Numbered from the stretch's first letter, positions 1-8,861 are shown. The stretch is 11,535 nucleotides of DNA from JAFKKS01 sp039808325 (GCA_039808325.1 JBDHSU010000124.1:1-11535); one strand, 5' to 3'. The notes: a model not told the origin generated them from the sequence alone. Program-made: numbers and translations.

Positions 1-2
1 TC

Positions 3-1880
3 GTCGCGGTGTCCGACTTCAACATGGGCGCGATGGAGAACAAGGGGCTCAACGTCTTCAACGATAAATACGTTCTCGCCTCCCCCGACATCGCGACCGA
101 CAGCGACTTCGCCAGCATCGAGGCGATCATCGCGCACGAATATTTCCACAACTGGACCGGCAACCGCATCACCTGCCGCGACTGGTTCCAGCTTTGCCTG
201 AAGGAAGGGCTGACGGTCTTCCGCGACCAGGAGTTCACGTCCGATCAGCGCTCGCGCCCGGTGAAGCGCATCGCCGACGTGCGCATCTTGCGCGCACAGC
301 AGTTCGTCGAGGACGCCGGCCCCCTCGCCCATCCGGTACGCCCCTCCACGTACCGCGAGATCAACAATTTCTACACGGCGACGGTCTACGAGAAAGGCGC
401 GGAGATCGTCCGCATGCTCAAGACCATGCTCGGCGCCGAAGGCTTCAAGGCCGGCATGGATCTTTATTTCGAGCGCCACGACGGCGAGGCCGCGACCGTC
501 GAGCAATTCATTCAATGCTTCGCCGACGCCAACAAGCGCGACCTCACCCAGTTCCGTCTCTGGTATGCGCAGGCCGGAACCCCGCAGATCGCCGCCACCG
601 GACACTACGACGACGCCGCGCGGCGCTATCGTCTCGACGTCGCGCAGGCGCTCCCGCCGACGCCGGGACAGACACAGAAACAGCCGATGGTTTTTCCGCT
701 CGTGCTCGGCCTTCTCGGGCCGGACGGCAAGGATATGCCGCTGATCGCCGAAGGTGGCGTCGAAAACGGCGTCGCGCTGCTCACGAAGCCGTCGCAGAGC
801 TTTACGTTCAGCAACGTCGCGACGCGGCCGGTGCTCTCGCTCAATCGCGGCTTCTCGGCGCCGATCAAGCTGACCGCGGACCTGAGCGCCGACGATCTGC
901 GCTTCCTCGCCGCCCACGACAGCGACCCGTTCAACCGCTGGCAGGCGGTGCAGACGCTGGCGACCGCGCTGCTGATCGACAACGTCGCGGCGTTGCGGGC
1001 ATCGCGCGAACCGCGCCGCGACGACGGCCTCGTCGAGGCGCTGGCGAATGTCCTCGGCGACGAGACGCTGGAGCCGGCCTTCGTCGCCCAGATTCTGGCG
1101 CTTCCATCGGAGGCCGACATCGCGCGCGACATCGGCCGCGACGTCGACCCCGATGCGATCCTCGTCGCCCGCAAAATGCTGCGAGCCCACCTCGCCGCCG
1201 CGCTCGCGAGCGCCCTCGAGGCCCTTTACGAGCGCCACGCGCAGCATGGCCCCTACAGCCCGGATGCCGCAAGCGCCGGCCGCCGTTCGCTGCGCAACGC
1301 CTGTCTCGATCTCCTGGCCGCGACCGGCAAGCATGAGGCGCTGACCCGCGCCATGAACCAATATCGGTCGGCCGACAACATGACCGACCGCCTCGCCGCC
1401 CTCGCGACGCTCGCGCAGCACGACACGCCTGAGCGAGGGGCCGCGATGGAGGACTTCTACCGCCGCTTCGAGAACGAGCCGCTGGTGATCGACAAGTGGC
1501 TGTCGATGCAGGCGACGATCCCGGAAAAGGGAGCGCTCGAGCGCGTGCGCGATCTGACGCGGCACGCCGCGTTCTCGTTCGCCAATCCCAACCGCGTGCG
1601 CGCGCTCATCGGCGCTTTCGCGCAAATGAATCCGACGCAGTTCAACCGCGCGGACGGCGCCGGCTACGACTTCGTCATGGATACGGCGCTCATGCTCGAT
1701 GCCCGCAATCCGCAGGTCGCCGCGCGCCTGATGGGCGCGTTCAAGAGCTGGCGCGTCATGGAACCCGGCCGGCGCACGCGCGCGCAGGCGGCGCTCCGCC
1801 GCGGCATGGAGACGAAGGGGCTGTCGCGCGACGTTTCCGACATCGTCCAACGCGCCCTCGCGGATCAGCCATCGTCCTAA
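3..1880 (+). CDS. pepN: Aminopeptidase N (M1 family zinc metallopeptidase), 5'-truncated by window edge
   Basis: This cytosolic M1 zinc aminopeptidase removes N-terminal residues from peptides in the last steps of protein turnover. The reading frame is open at the window edge, and the GTG at 9 is an internal Val codon rather than a start. Numbering from that codon, the GAMEN substrate-binding motif is at residues 7-11, the zinc site HEYFH at 43-47 with the third ligand Glu66 (in KEGLT), and the transition-state Tyr127 in VYEKG. These spacings equal those of E. coli PepN (E264, H297, E320, Y381), so about 254 N-terminal residues are missing and the full protein would be near 877 aa, against 870 in E. 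coli. The rest is the Ig-like domain (about 200-300) and the C-terminal helical-repeat domain. All visible catalytic residues are intact. The gene ends 197 bp before the PleC-like kinase on the same strand. Confidence 0.96.
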   Translation, partial: VAVSDFNMGAMENKGLNVFNDKYVLASPDIATDSDFASIEAIIAHEYFHNWTGNRITCRDWFQLCLKEGLTVFRDQEFTSDQRSRPVKRIADVRILRAQQFVEDAGPLAHPVRPSTYREINNFYTATVYEKGAEIVRMLKTMLGAEGFKAGMDLYFERHDGEAATVEQFIQCFADANKRDLTQFRLWYAQAGTPQIAATGHYDDAARRYRLDVAQALPPTPGQTQKQPMVFPLVLGLLGPDGKDMPLIAEGGVENGVALLTKPSQSFTFSNVATRPVLSLNRGFSAPIKLTADLSADDLRFLAAHDSDPFNRWQAVQTLATALLIDNVAALRASREPRRDDGLVEALANVLGDETLEPAFVAQILALPSEADIARDIGRDVDPDAILVARKMLRAHLAAALASALEALYERHAQHGPYSPDAASAGRRSLRNACLDLLAATGKHEALTRAMNQYRSADNMTDRLAALATLAQHDTPERGAAMEDFYRRFENEPLVIDKWLSMQATIPEKGALERVRDLTRHAAFSFANPNRVRALIGAFAQMNPTQFNRADGAGYDFVMDTALMLDARNPQVAARLMGAFKSWRVMEPGRRTRAQAALRRGMETKGLSRDVSDIVQRALADQPSS

Positions 1881-1914
1881 CCGGCTGCAACGACTCCCTT
1901 TTCTCCGGCCGTTC

Positions 1915-1940
1915 CGCGGGCGGAATCATTTGCGCCCGCG
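1915..1940. other. 8-bp GC-rich inverted repeat after pepN
   Basis: CGCGGGCG (1915-1922) and CGCCCGCG (1933-1940) form a perfect stem with a 10-nt loop, 34 nt after the pepN stop. No T-run follows on the plus strand; an A-run comes next (about 1949-1954). It is therefore not a textbook intrinsic terminator, although it could protect the pepN 3' end or pause polymerase. The structure is seen directly; its role is not known. Confidence 0.4.
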
Positions 1941-1972
1941 CCGGCGCGAAAAAAGTCTGACCAAACCCTTAA

Positions 1973-1992
1973 GGACTCTCGACACGGAGTCC
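1973..1992 (+). other. 6-bp inverted repeat upstream of the PleC-like kinase
   Basis: GGACTC (1973-1978) pairs with GAGTCC (1987-1992) around an 8-nt loop, followed by CCTTT. It lies in the pepN-kinase gap, about 85 nt before the kinase start. It may be a weak terminator for pepN or part of the kinase leader. I found no convincing -35/-10 pair in this gap. Confidence 0.3.
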
Positions 1993-2065
1993 CCTTTCGA
2001 TTCCAATGAAAGTGATTCGGGGAGATGCGGCACATCCTCCGGTCGAGGGCTTTGGGGACTTCCGA

Positions 2066-2071
2066 GGGAGG
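2066..2071 (+). promoter_or_regulatory. Shine-Dalgarno GGGAGG deciding the kinase start
   Basis: GGGAGG lies 6 nt before the ATG at 2078. The earlier in-frame ATG at 2006 has no comparable site. The 24 codons between them (for example AAA, GTG, ATT, GGA, CAT, CCT, TTT, AGG) lack the GC-rich third positions of the rest of the gene. The start at 2078 is therefore preferred. Confidence 0.7.
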
Positions 2072-2077
2072 CTGAGG

Positions 2078-4390
2078 ATGGCGCGCGCCGATACCGCGCA
2101 CGCGTCAACGCGTTCCGATTCCATCAAGGGGCTTGCGCAATCCGTTGCCAACCCGGCGTATCGGCGCCTGTTGACGGCCGAGCCGGCTTTACGCCGGGCG
2201 GTTCCCATACTCATCATCGCCTTCCTTGTCACCGTCGGCATTGGTGCCGTGGTGCAGGTGCTGGAACATCGCAACCAGGCCCTCGCCGACGCCCGCACCG
2301 ATATCGAGCGCCTGGCGGACATCCTGACCGAGCGTCTCGACCGGCAAGCATCCGATATCGACCTCGCGTCGGCCGCGCAAACGGCGCTCGATTCCGCGAT
2401 CCCGGAGCGGGCGGCGAAGACGCACAAAATCATCCTGCTGACCGACACGCGCGCGAACGTCGTCGCCGCCAATCCGATCGAAAACGCCATGCCGAACCGG
2501 CGCCTTGCCGACATCTTCGGCCCCGGCCACATGGCCAACCTGCTGCCGTTGCGCACCGGCGTCGCCGATATCGACCTTCCGGACGGCACGCCCGTGCTCG
2601 CGACGGTCCGCGCCCTGTCGCCCTCTTTCGGCGAGATCGCCATCATCGAGACGCGTTCGCGCGCCCTCGCATCGTGGCGCGTCGACACCGCCCTGACGAT
2701 CACGCTCTTCGCGACGACGGGCTTCGTCCTGCTGATCCTCGGATTTGCGTTTCACTGGCAGGCGACGCGCGCGCGCGAGGCTGACGTGATCTACGACACC
2801 GTCCGCTCGCGCATCGACACCGCGCTCAACAGCGGCCGCTGCGGCCTGTGGGATTGGGACCTCGCGCGCGGCCGCATCTTCTGGTCGCAGTCGATGTTCG
2901 ACATCCTCGGATTTTCCGGGCGCGAGGATCTGCTGACGTTCGGCGAGGTCAGCGGCCTCGTCCATCCCGACGATCCGCAGCTTTATGAAATCGCCGCGCA
3001 GTTCGCCGAGGCGAAGACGACATCGATCGACCACGCGTTCCGCATGCGGCATGCGCGCGGCAACTGGGTGTGGCTGCGGGCGCGCTGCGAACTGGTCAAG
3101 CAGCCGGACGAGCCGGGCGCGCATATCATCGGCATCGCCGTGGACATCACCGAGCAGAAGCGCCTCGCCGAGCGCACCGCCGCCGCCGATATCAGGCTCC
3201 GCGACGCGGTCGAGACGATCTCGGAGGCCTTCGTCCTCTGGGATGCCGACAACCGGCTGGTCCTGTGCAATTCGAAATTCCAGTCGCTGCACGACCTGTC
3301 CGACGATGTCGTCAAGCCGGGCATGCCGTTCGACGTCATTCTTTCGAGGACGCAGGCGCCGATCACGCGGCCTGAACGCAACGGCCGCCTGCCCGCACGC
3401 CAGGACGCAACGTTCGAGGCGCAACTCGAAGACGGCCGATGGCTGCAGATCAGCGAACGGCGCACAAAGGACGGCGGCTTCGTATCGGTCGGAACCGACA
3501 TCACGATGCTGAAAGAGCAGCAGGCGCGCTTGGTCCAGCGCGAAGCCCAGCTCAAGGAGACGGTGGACGATCTACGCACCAGCCATCAGCTTCTCGAGAT
3601 GCAGGCCGAAGCGCTCGCCAGCCTCGCAGAAAAGTACAGCGCCGAGAAAGATCGCGCCGAGCATGCCAATCGCGCCAAGTCCGAATTCCTCGCCAATATG
3701 AGCCACGAGCTGCGCACCCCGCTCAACGCCATCATCGGCTTCTCCGAAATCATGCAGTCGGGCGTGCTCGGCAAGCTCAGCGACAAATACCTCGAATATT
3801 GCGGCGACATCCGCGACAGCGGCCGCTACCTGCTCGACGTCATCAACGACATTCTCGACATGTCGAAGATCGAGGCCGGGCGTCTCCAGCTCAACATGGA
3901 GGAATTCGAGCTCAACCGCGTCCTGAACGAGACGACGCGCATTGTCGCGCCGCGCGCGCACGACAAGCGCCTGGTCTTCACCGCCGACATCGCCGACGAC
4001 GTCATCGTGCGCGCCGATCGCCGTGGGCTTAAGCAAATTCTGCTCAATCTGCTTTCGAATGCCGTCAAGTTCACGCCGGAGGGCGGCTGCGTCGCGGTGC
4101 GCGCCTCGCGTGACCGTGGCGCGGTCGCCATCGCGATCGAGGACACCGGAATCGGCATTCCCGACAACGCCATCGCCAATCTCGGCCGCCCGTTCGAACA
4201 GGTCGAAAGCCAGTTGACCAAGAGCTATCGCGGATCGGGGCTCGGCCTCGCCATCGCCAAGTCTCTGACCGAGCTGCACGGCGGTACGATGCGCATCTGT
4301 TCGACGCAGGGAATGGGCACCGCGGTGATGGTGCGCCTGCCCGATCCCCGCCCCGATACGGCCGCGCCCGCGACGCCGACCATGCACTGA
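2078..4390 (+). CDS. pleC: PleC-like membrane sensor histidine kinase/phosphatase with two PAS domains
   Basis: A 770-aa inner-membrane histidine kinase. In order: TM1 about 41-62, a periplasmic segment about 63-203, TM2 about 204-225, PAS1 about 240-360 (ending DITEQKR), PAS2 about 373-475 (ending DITML), a coiled coil about 478-535, a DHp domain with phospho-acceptor His543 in SHELRTPLNAIIGFSEIM, and a HATPase with N-box Asn661, G1 Asp689/Gly691/Gly693 and G2 Gly719/Gly721/Gly723. There is no receiver domain, so it is not a hybrid kinase. The DILDMSKIEAGR and LGRPFEQVESQLTKSYRGSG segments are typical of the PleC/DivJ/PdhS group, which acts on the single-domain regulator DivK and, through it, on CtrA in alphaproteobacteria. 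PleC itself works mainly as a DivK phosphatase. The family is clear. Assignment to PleC rather than a PdhS paralogue rests on similarity and remembered gene order. The start is chosen from the RBS at 2066-2071. The gene ends 4 bp from the convergent glnE stop. Confidence 0.85.
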   Translation: MARADTAHASTRSDSIKGLAQSVANPAYRRLLTAEPALRRAVPILIIAFLVTVGIGAVVQVLEHRNQALADARTDIERLADILTERLDRQASDIDLASAAQTALDSAIPERAAKTHKIILLTDTRANVVAANPIENAMPNRRLADIFGPGHMANLLPLRTGVADIDLPDGTPVLATVRALSPSFGEIAIIETRSRALASWRVDTALTITLFATTGFVLLILGFAFHWQATRAREADVIYDTVRSRIDTALNSGRCGLWDWDLARGRIFWSQSMFDILGFSGREDLLTFGEVSGLVHPDDPQLYEIAAQFAEAKTTSIDHAFRMRHARGNWVWLRARCELVKQPDEPGAHIIGIAVDITEQKRLAERTAAADIRLRDAVETISEAFVLWDADNRLVLCNSKFQSLHDLSDDVVKPGMPFDVILSRTQAPITRPERNGRLPARQDATFEAQLEDGRWLQISERRTKDGGFVSVGTDITMLKEQQARLVQREAQLKETVDDLRTSHQLLEMQAEALASLAEKYSAEKDRAEHANRAKSEFLANMSHELRTPLNAIIGFSEIMQSGVLGKLSDKYLEYCGDIRDSGRYLLDVINDILDMSKIEAGRLQLNMEEFELNRVLNETTRIVAPRAHDKRLVFTADIADDVIVRADRRGLKQILLNLLSNAVKFTPEGGCVAVRASRDRGAVAIAIEDTGIGIPDNAIANLGRPFEQVESQLTKSYRGSGLGLAIAKSLTELHGGTMRICSTQGMGTAVMVRLPDPRPDTAAPATPTMH

Positions 4391-4394
4391 GCGG

Positions 4395-7385
4395 CTAAGC
4401 GTCCGGCGCCTGCCCGAGGATTTGTACGAAGCAGGCGCGCACGCGCTCCTGCGTCTCGGTCAAGGATGCTTCCAGCGTCGCGAAATCCGGCATCTCGCCG
4501 GCGCGCGCCAACAAGCTGCGCAGTTCACGCCCGGCGCTTTTGGGTTCGAAGGGGCCGGACAGGCACAGGCGCAGAACCTGCGTGAGATTGTGCAGGAGCC
4601 GCGCCGCCGGACGCAGGACATCGCCTTGCTCGGCATCGATCAGGCGCAAGCGCGCCGCCGTGTCCAAGACGGCGGCTGTGTTCTGGTTGAGAATGTCCGG
4701 ATATGTCGCCGCATGGACCAGTTGGAGGTACTGCGCGATAAATTCGATATCGACGAGGCCGCCGCGGGCATATTTGAGATCCCACGGATTGCCGTCGTCC
4801 TTCTCTTGCGCGATGGCACGCCGCATCTCGACCACGTCGCCCGCGACGATCTCGACGTCGCGGGGCGTGGTGAGCACGCTGCGGATCACGCCGGCGGTGC
4901 GCTTCGCGAAGGCCGGCTCCGCCGAGATCACCCGCGCGCGCGTGAGCGCCATGTGCTCCCACGTCCACGCCTCGCGGCGCTGGTAGTCCTCGAAGCCGTC
5001 GATCTGCGTCGCCACCGGGCCCGACCGGCCGGAGGGACGCAACCGCATGTCGACGGCGTAGAGCGCGCCGTAATTGGTCTGCACCGTCAGGCTGGCGATC
5101 AGGCGCTGCGTGAAGCGCGCGAAATATTGCCCGCCGTAGAGTGGCCGGGGACCGTCGGATTCCGGATGCTCCTGGTCGAAGTCGTAGATCAGCATCAGGT
5201 CGAGATCGGAGCCTGCCGTCATCTCATGGCCGCCGAGCTTCCCCATCGCCACGATGGCGGTCTGCTGCGCGCGCAAATGCCCGTGCGTCTCGGCGAAGCG
5301 CTTGTCGATCTCGCGATGCAGCGCGCGAATGGTGCTTTCGGCAAGCCTCGCCAGCGTCTCACCCGCCTGCCGCGCCGACAGGGAGCCCGCGAGGATGCGC
5401 GTGCCGACCAGGAAAAGCTGCTCCTGCCGGAAGAGGCGCACGCGGTCGAGCATGTCCTCATACGAGACCGATTCGCGCAGCGAGACGGTGAGGTCCGTGT
5501 CGAGCTTGGCTGCGTCGGGCAGCGGACCGAAGAACGACGGGTCGATCAGCGCGTCCATCACCTGCGGATGCTGCGCCAGGATTTCCGCCAGCCGCGGCGC
5601 GGTGCCGAGCACCAGCGCGATCAGCGCGATCAGGTCCCGGTTCTGCCGCAACAGGGACAGGAGGCGCGCCCCGCCATGCAGGCCGGCGAGAAAGCGGTCG
5701 AAGCGCAGCAGCGCCGCGTCCGGGTCTTCGCCGCGCGCGAGATGTTCGACGAGGCGGGGAACGAGCTCCTGCAAGTGCGTCTGGGCGAGTTCGCTCTTCA
5801 GCGCGCGATATCCCGCCTCCGGCCAATGCCGGATCATGCTCGACGCCTCGAGCGGCCGCTTGAAACCGAGCGCGCGCAGCCGGTCGAGCGTTTCCCGATC
5901 GTCCTTTTCCGGCGGAAACTTCAACTGCGGCGCGGTCGCGGGCCCTTCCGCGGCGTCCTCGAACAAGGCGCCATAGTGCTTCTGCACGCGGCGCAGATGC
6001 ACGAGCAGCACGTCGGCGAAAGCCGCGCGGTCCTTGAACCCGGCGAACCGCGCGAACCGCTCCATCGCCTCGGAGTCCGCCGGAAGCGTATGAGTCTGCT
6101 CGTCCGCGACCATCTGCAGCCGATGCTCGATCGAGCGCAGGAACAGATATGCGTCATGCAGCTCGCCGCGCGCGTCGGCGCCGATCCATCCGCCCTCGGC
6201 CAGCGCGTCGAGCATGACCAAGGTTTCGCGTCCGCGCAGTTGCGGATGGCGCCCGCCGGCGATCAACTGCTGCGTCTGTACGAAGAATTCGATCTCGCGA
6301 ATGCCGCCGCGCCCGAGCTTGATATTGTGCCCCTCGACGGCGAGATCGTCATGCCCGCGATAGCTGTGGATTTGCCGCTTCATCGCGTGCACGTCCGCCA
6401 CCGCGACGTAATCGAGATATTTACGCCAGACGAACGGCGCGACGCCGCGCAGGAACTCCTCGCCGAGCGATGCGTCTCCCGCGCAGGGGCGCGCCTTGAT
6501 CATCGCCGCGCGCTCCCAGTTCTGTCCGACGCTCTCGTAGTAGTCGAGCGCCGCCGGAAGCGCGAGCGCGATCTGGGTCAGTCCTGGATCGGGGCGCAGG
6601 CGCAGGTCGACGCGGAAGACGTAACCGTCGACGGTCCGCTCCTGCAGCATGCGCGCGAGATTGCGTGTCAGCCGGATATAGAACGGCGCCGCTTCGACGT
6701 CGGGCGCGAGACGCCGGGTCTCGGGATCGTAAAGACAGATCAGATCGACGTCGCTCGAATAGTTGAGTTCAAACGCGCCCATCTTGCCCATGGCAAGCGC
6801 CACGTAGCCGCATCCGGCGACCGGATCGGCAGGGTCTTTCGGAATAAATTTTCCGCTTTCCGCCGCGCGCGCGAGCAGGAAGCGCAGCGCGAGCGTGATC
6901 GCGGTGTCGGCGAGCTGCGTGAGCGCTTGCGTCACGCGCGGCAACGGCCATACGCCGCCGATATCGGCAAGCGCGATGAGAAGCGCGGCTTCGCCTTTCA
7001 GCCGCCGCAGGCAGCGCATCGCGTCGGCTTCGACGTTCGTCGCCGCGATAACCGCCGCCGCGTCGGCAAGCGCCGCCGCGAAGCGCGCGTCGGGGTCGCT
7101 TTCCAGAAGCGAAGCGAGCCGCGCCGGCTCGCGGCTCGCGAGATCCCAGAGAAACGGCGAGCTTTCCGCCAGCGCCTCGAGAAGGCGCTCCGCCTTGTCG
7201 TGGCCGGAGAGGATCGCCGCGATGCGCTTGCCGGCCGCGGCATCGCTTTCTGCCAACGCCGCCAACCAGTCGGCAACGGTCTGCCGCGCGGGGCCAGCGG
7301 CGAAGAGCGGGAGGGAAACAGTAAACCGCGCCGTGAGTGACGCCGCTTTCGGGGTCGCTTGGCGCGGCGTGCGAGTCGGCGTCAT
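4395..7385 (-). CDS. glnE: Bifunctional glutamine synthetase adenylyltransferase/deadenylase
   Basis: GlnE adds or removes AMP on glutamine synthetase in response to PII and glutamine, setting ammonia assimilation in the cytoplasm. The protein has 996 aa (946 in E. coli) and two nucleotidyltransferase domains. The N-terminal deadenylylase has GKMGAFELNYSSDVDL with metal-binding Asp212/Asp214. The C-terminal adenylylase has GKLGGHEMTAGSDLDL with Asp727/Asp729. The 515-residue spacing is close to that of E. coli GlnE. Both catalytic pairs are intact, so both activities are expected. The start ATG follows the TGA of the upstream kinase gene with no intervening base and has no strong Shine-Dalgarno, which suggests translational coupling. 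It is the last gene of the apparent degP-regulator-kinase-glnE unit. Across about 970 codons it uses no TTA, CTA or TCA, which fits a long-resident gene. Confidence 0.97.
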   Translation of the reverse strand: MTPTRTPRQATPKAASLTARFTVSLPLFAAGPARQTVADWLAALAESDAAAGKRIAAILSGHDKAERLLEALAESSPFLWDLASREPARLASLLESDPDARFAAALADAAAVIAATNVEADAMRCLRRLKGEAALLIALADIGGVWPLPRVTQALTQLADTAITLALRFLLARAAESGKFIPKDPADPVAGCGYVALAMGKMGAFELNYSSDVDLICLYDPETRRLAPDVEAAPFYIRLTRNLARMLQERTVDGYVFRVDLRLRPDPGLTQIALALPAALDYYESVGQNWERAAMIKARPCAGDASLGEEFLRGVAPFVWRKYLDYVAVADVHAMKRQIHSYRGHDDLAVEGHNIKLGRGGIREIEFFVQTQQLIAGGRHPQLRGRETLVMLDALAEGGWIGADARGELHDAYLFLRSIEHRLQMVADEQTHTLPADSEAMERFARFAGFKDRAAFADVLLVHLRRVQKHYGALFEDAAEGPATAPQLKFPPEKDDRETLDRLRALGFKRPLEASSMIRHWPEAGYRALKSELAQTHLQELVPRLVEHLARGEDPDAALLRFDRFLAGLHGGARLLSLLRQNRDLIALIALVLGTAPRLAEILAQHPQVMDALIDPSFFGPLPDAAKLDTDLTVSLRESVSYEDMLDRVRLFRQEQLFLVGTRILAGSLSARQAGETLARLAESTIRALHREIDKRFAETHGHLRAQQTAIVAMGKLGGHEMTAGSDLDLMLIYDFDQEHPESDGPRPLYGGQYFARFTQRLIASLTVQTNYGALYAVDMRLRPSGRSGPVATQIDGFEDYQRREAWTWEHMALTRARVISAEPAFAKRTAGVIRSVLTTPRDVEIVAGDVVEMRRAIAQEKDDGNPWDLKYARGGLVDIEFIAQYLQLVHAATYPDILNQNTAAVLDTAARLRLIDAEQGDVLRPAARLLHNLTQVLRLCLSGPFEPKSAGRELRSLLARAGEMPDFATLEASLTETQERVRACFVQILGQAPDA
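4406..4438. other. 8-bp inverted repeat across the convergent pleC-like/glnE 3' ends
   Basis: GCGCCTGC (4406-4413) and GCAGGCGC (4431-4438) are perfectly complementary around a 17-nt loop. The repeat lies inside the last codons of glnE and just beyond the stop of the kinase on the other strand. No T-run is present on either side. It could act as a 3'-end hairpin on the kinase transcript. No other terminator is visible at this junction. Confidence 0.35.
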
Positions 7386-8786
7386 TCAGGACTCGGCATG
7401 GGCGGCGAGCGGCAGGACGATCGTCGCGACCAGTCCCGGATTGTTGTCCACGAGTTGCAGCTCCCCGTCATGCAGCCGGGCGACGGCGGCGACGAGACTG
7501 AGGCCCAGGCCCGACCCCGGCTTGGTTCGGCTGGACTCCAGCCGCACGAAGCGCTCGGTCGCGCGCACGCGATCGCCGGCAGGGATGCCGGGTCCGCTGT
7601 CCGCCACGGAGACCAGCGCCTTTCCCTCCCGCCCGGTGGCGGAAATGGTGATGGCGCGCGCATTGTCGCCGGTCGACGCGGGCACCGCATATTTGATGGC
7701 GTTGTCCATCAGGTTGGAGAGAGCCTGGCTCACGAGTTCGCGGTTGCCTCGAACCGGCAAGGCCGTATCGGTAATGACCTTCAGGCGCAACCCGTTCTCC
7801 TCGGCCAGCGGCTCGTAGAGCTCGCAGATATCGCGGACAATCTCGGTGGCGTCAAAGGTTTCGAAGGTCTCCCGGGTATGGCCGGATTCCGCCCGCGCGA
7901 TCATCAACAAGGCGTTGAAAGTCCGAATGAGCCCGTCCGATTCCTCGATCGTGTTCACCAGGGCGTCACGATAGGCCGCTTCGTTCGTCGCCGTTCGCAG
8001 CGCCTCCTCGGCATGGTTGCGAAGCCGCGTCAACGGCGTCTTGAGATCGTGCGCGATGTTGTCCGAGACCTCCGCGAGCCCGTGCATCAGCGCCTCGATG
8101 CGCGCCAGCATGACGTTGAGGTTGTCGGCCAGGCGGTCGAACTCGTCGCCCGTTCCGGCGACCGGCAGCCGCCCGCCGAAGTTGCCGGCCATGATGGTCT
8201 GCGTCGTCGCGGTCATCGCATCGACGCGCTTGAGCACGCGCCGCGTGATGAAGAAGCCGCCGGCCAGGCCGAGCACGATCACCAGCGCGATCGACCAATG
8301 TCCCGCCGTGGTGATGATGTTGTGCAGCCGCTCGCGCTCCTCGAGATCGCGCCCGACCAGAAGCCGGAACCCGTTCTCGAGGCGAAAGACGCGCACCAGC
8401 GCTTCACGCGATTCATCGGCTTCATCCGGGCGATGATAGGTGATCTCGATCAGCCCGGTGCGCTCCAGCGTCCCCGGCGGAAGGGAGCCGACGTTTCCCG
8501 CCAGCGCCTCACCCGTCGCCGTGGTCACGAGATAGAGGCTCGATCCGGGGCGGCGCGAGCGCGTGTCGACAATCAGGACCAGCCGGCGAATGCCGGCCTG
8601 CCGATACTGCTCGGCGAGGCCGGTGATCTCCGCCTCGACCGTCTGGGCGATCTGCGACGTCACGAGCGCGCGCGTCGTCCAGGCGAAATAGACGAGCAGC
8701 GCCCCCGCGAACAGGGCGAACACCAGCAGATAGGCAAACGACAGCTTGAATGCGGTCGTGCGGACGAGCTTACCGAGCGCTGTCAT
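7386..8786 (-). CDS. HAMP-domain sensor histidine kinase, partner of the adjacent response regulator
   Basis: A 466-aa inner-membrane kinase of the EnvZ/CusS-like class. TM1 is about 15-36, the periplasmic sensor about 38-160, TM2 about 163-184 and HAMP about 185-238. The DHp domain has phospho-acceptor His246 in NIAHDLKTPLTRLR. The HATPase has N-box Asn362, G1 Asp396/Gly398/Gly400 and G2 Gly424/Gly426/Gly428. The start at 8786 is preferred over the in-frame ATG at 8852. The 22 intervening codons (GGT, CGA, GTT, AGG, TCA, ACT, TTT and others) do not look like coding sequence of this genome, and the protein from 8786 begins just before TM1, as is usual. The Shine-Dalgarno is weak. With 8786 the gap to the regulator gene is 75 bp. 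The signal is unknown; placement behind degP suggests envelope stress, by inference only. Confidence 0.92.
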   Translation of the reverse strand: MTALGKLVRTTAFKLSFAYLLVFALFAGALLVYFAWTTRALVTSQIAQTVEAEITGLAEQYRQAGIRRLVLIVDTRSRRPGSSLYLVTTATGEALAGNVGSLPPGTLERTGLIEITYHRPDEADESREALVRVFRLENGFRLLVGRDLEERERLHNIITTAGHWSIALVIVLGLAGGFFITRRVLKRVDAMTATTQTIMAGNFGGRLPVAGTGDEFDRLADNLNVMLARIEALMHGLAEVSDNIAHDLKTPLTRLRNHAEEALRTATNEAAYRDALVNTIEESDGLIRTFNALLMIARAESGHTRETFETFDATEIVRDICELYEPLAEENGLRLKVITDTALPVRGNRELVSQALSNLMDNAIKYAVPASTGDNARAITISATGREGKALVSVADSGPGIPAGDRVRATERFVRLESSRTKPGSGLGLSLVAAVARLHDGELQLVDNNPGLVATIVLPLAAHAES

Positions 8787-8861
8787 GCTTCGCCAAAAAA
8801 TCGCCGCGGAGCCAGAGGGAGTTGAAAGCGCCGGCCTAACGCCTCGACCCATGTCGTCCGC

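Noticed and set aside
2006..2077. Kinase start at ATG 2006
   Set aside because: No good Shine-Dalgarno and atypical codons for 24 residues; ATG 2078 follows GGGAGG at 6 nt.
2189..3424. A 411-codon minus-strand open frame inside the PleC-like kinase
   Set aside because: In register with the kinase codons. The plus strand carries recognisable TM, PAS, DHp and HATPase sequence throughout.
4422..7340. A 972-codon plus-strand open frame opposite glnE
   Set aside because: It is in exact codon register with glnE, so its openness only reflects the absence of TTA/CTA/TCA codons in a GC-rich gene. The translation is rich in Arg/Gln/Ala with no recognisable domain, while glnE has both catalytic sites intact.
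7359..8825. A 488-codon plus-strand open frame opposite the HAMP kinase
   Set aside because: Same codon-register artefact. The minus strand encodes clear H, N, G1 and G2 boxes.
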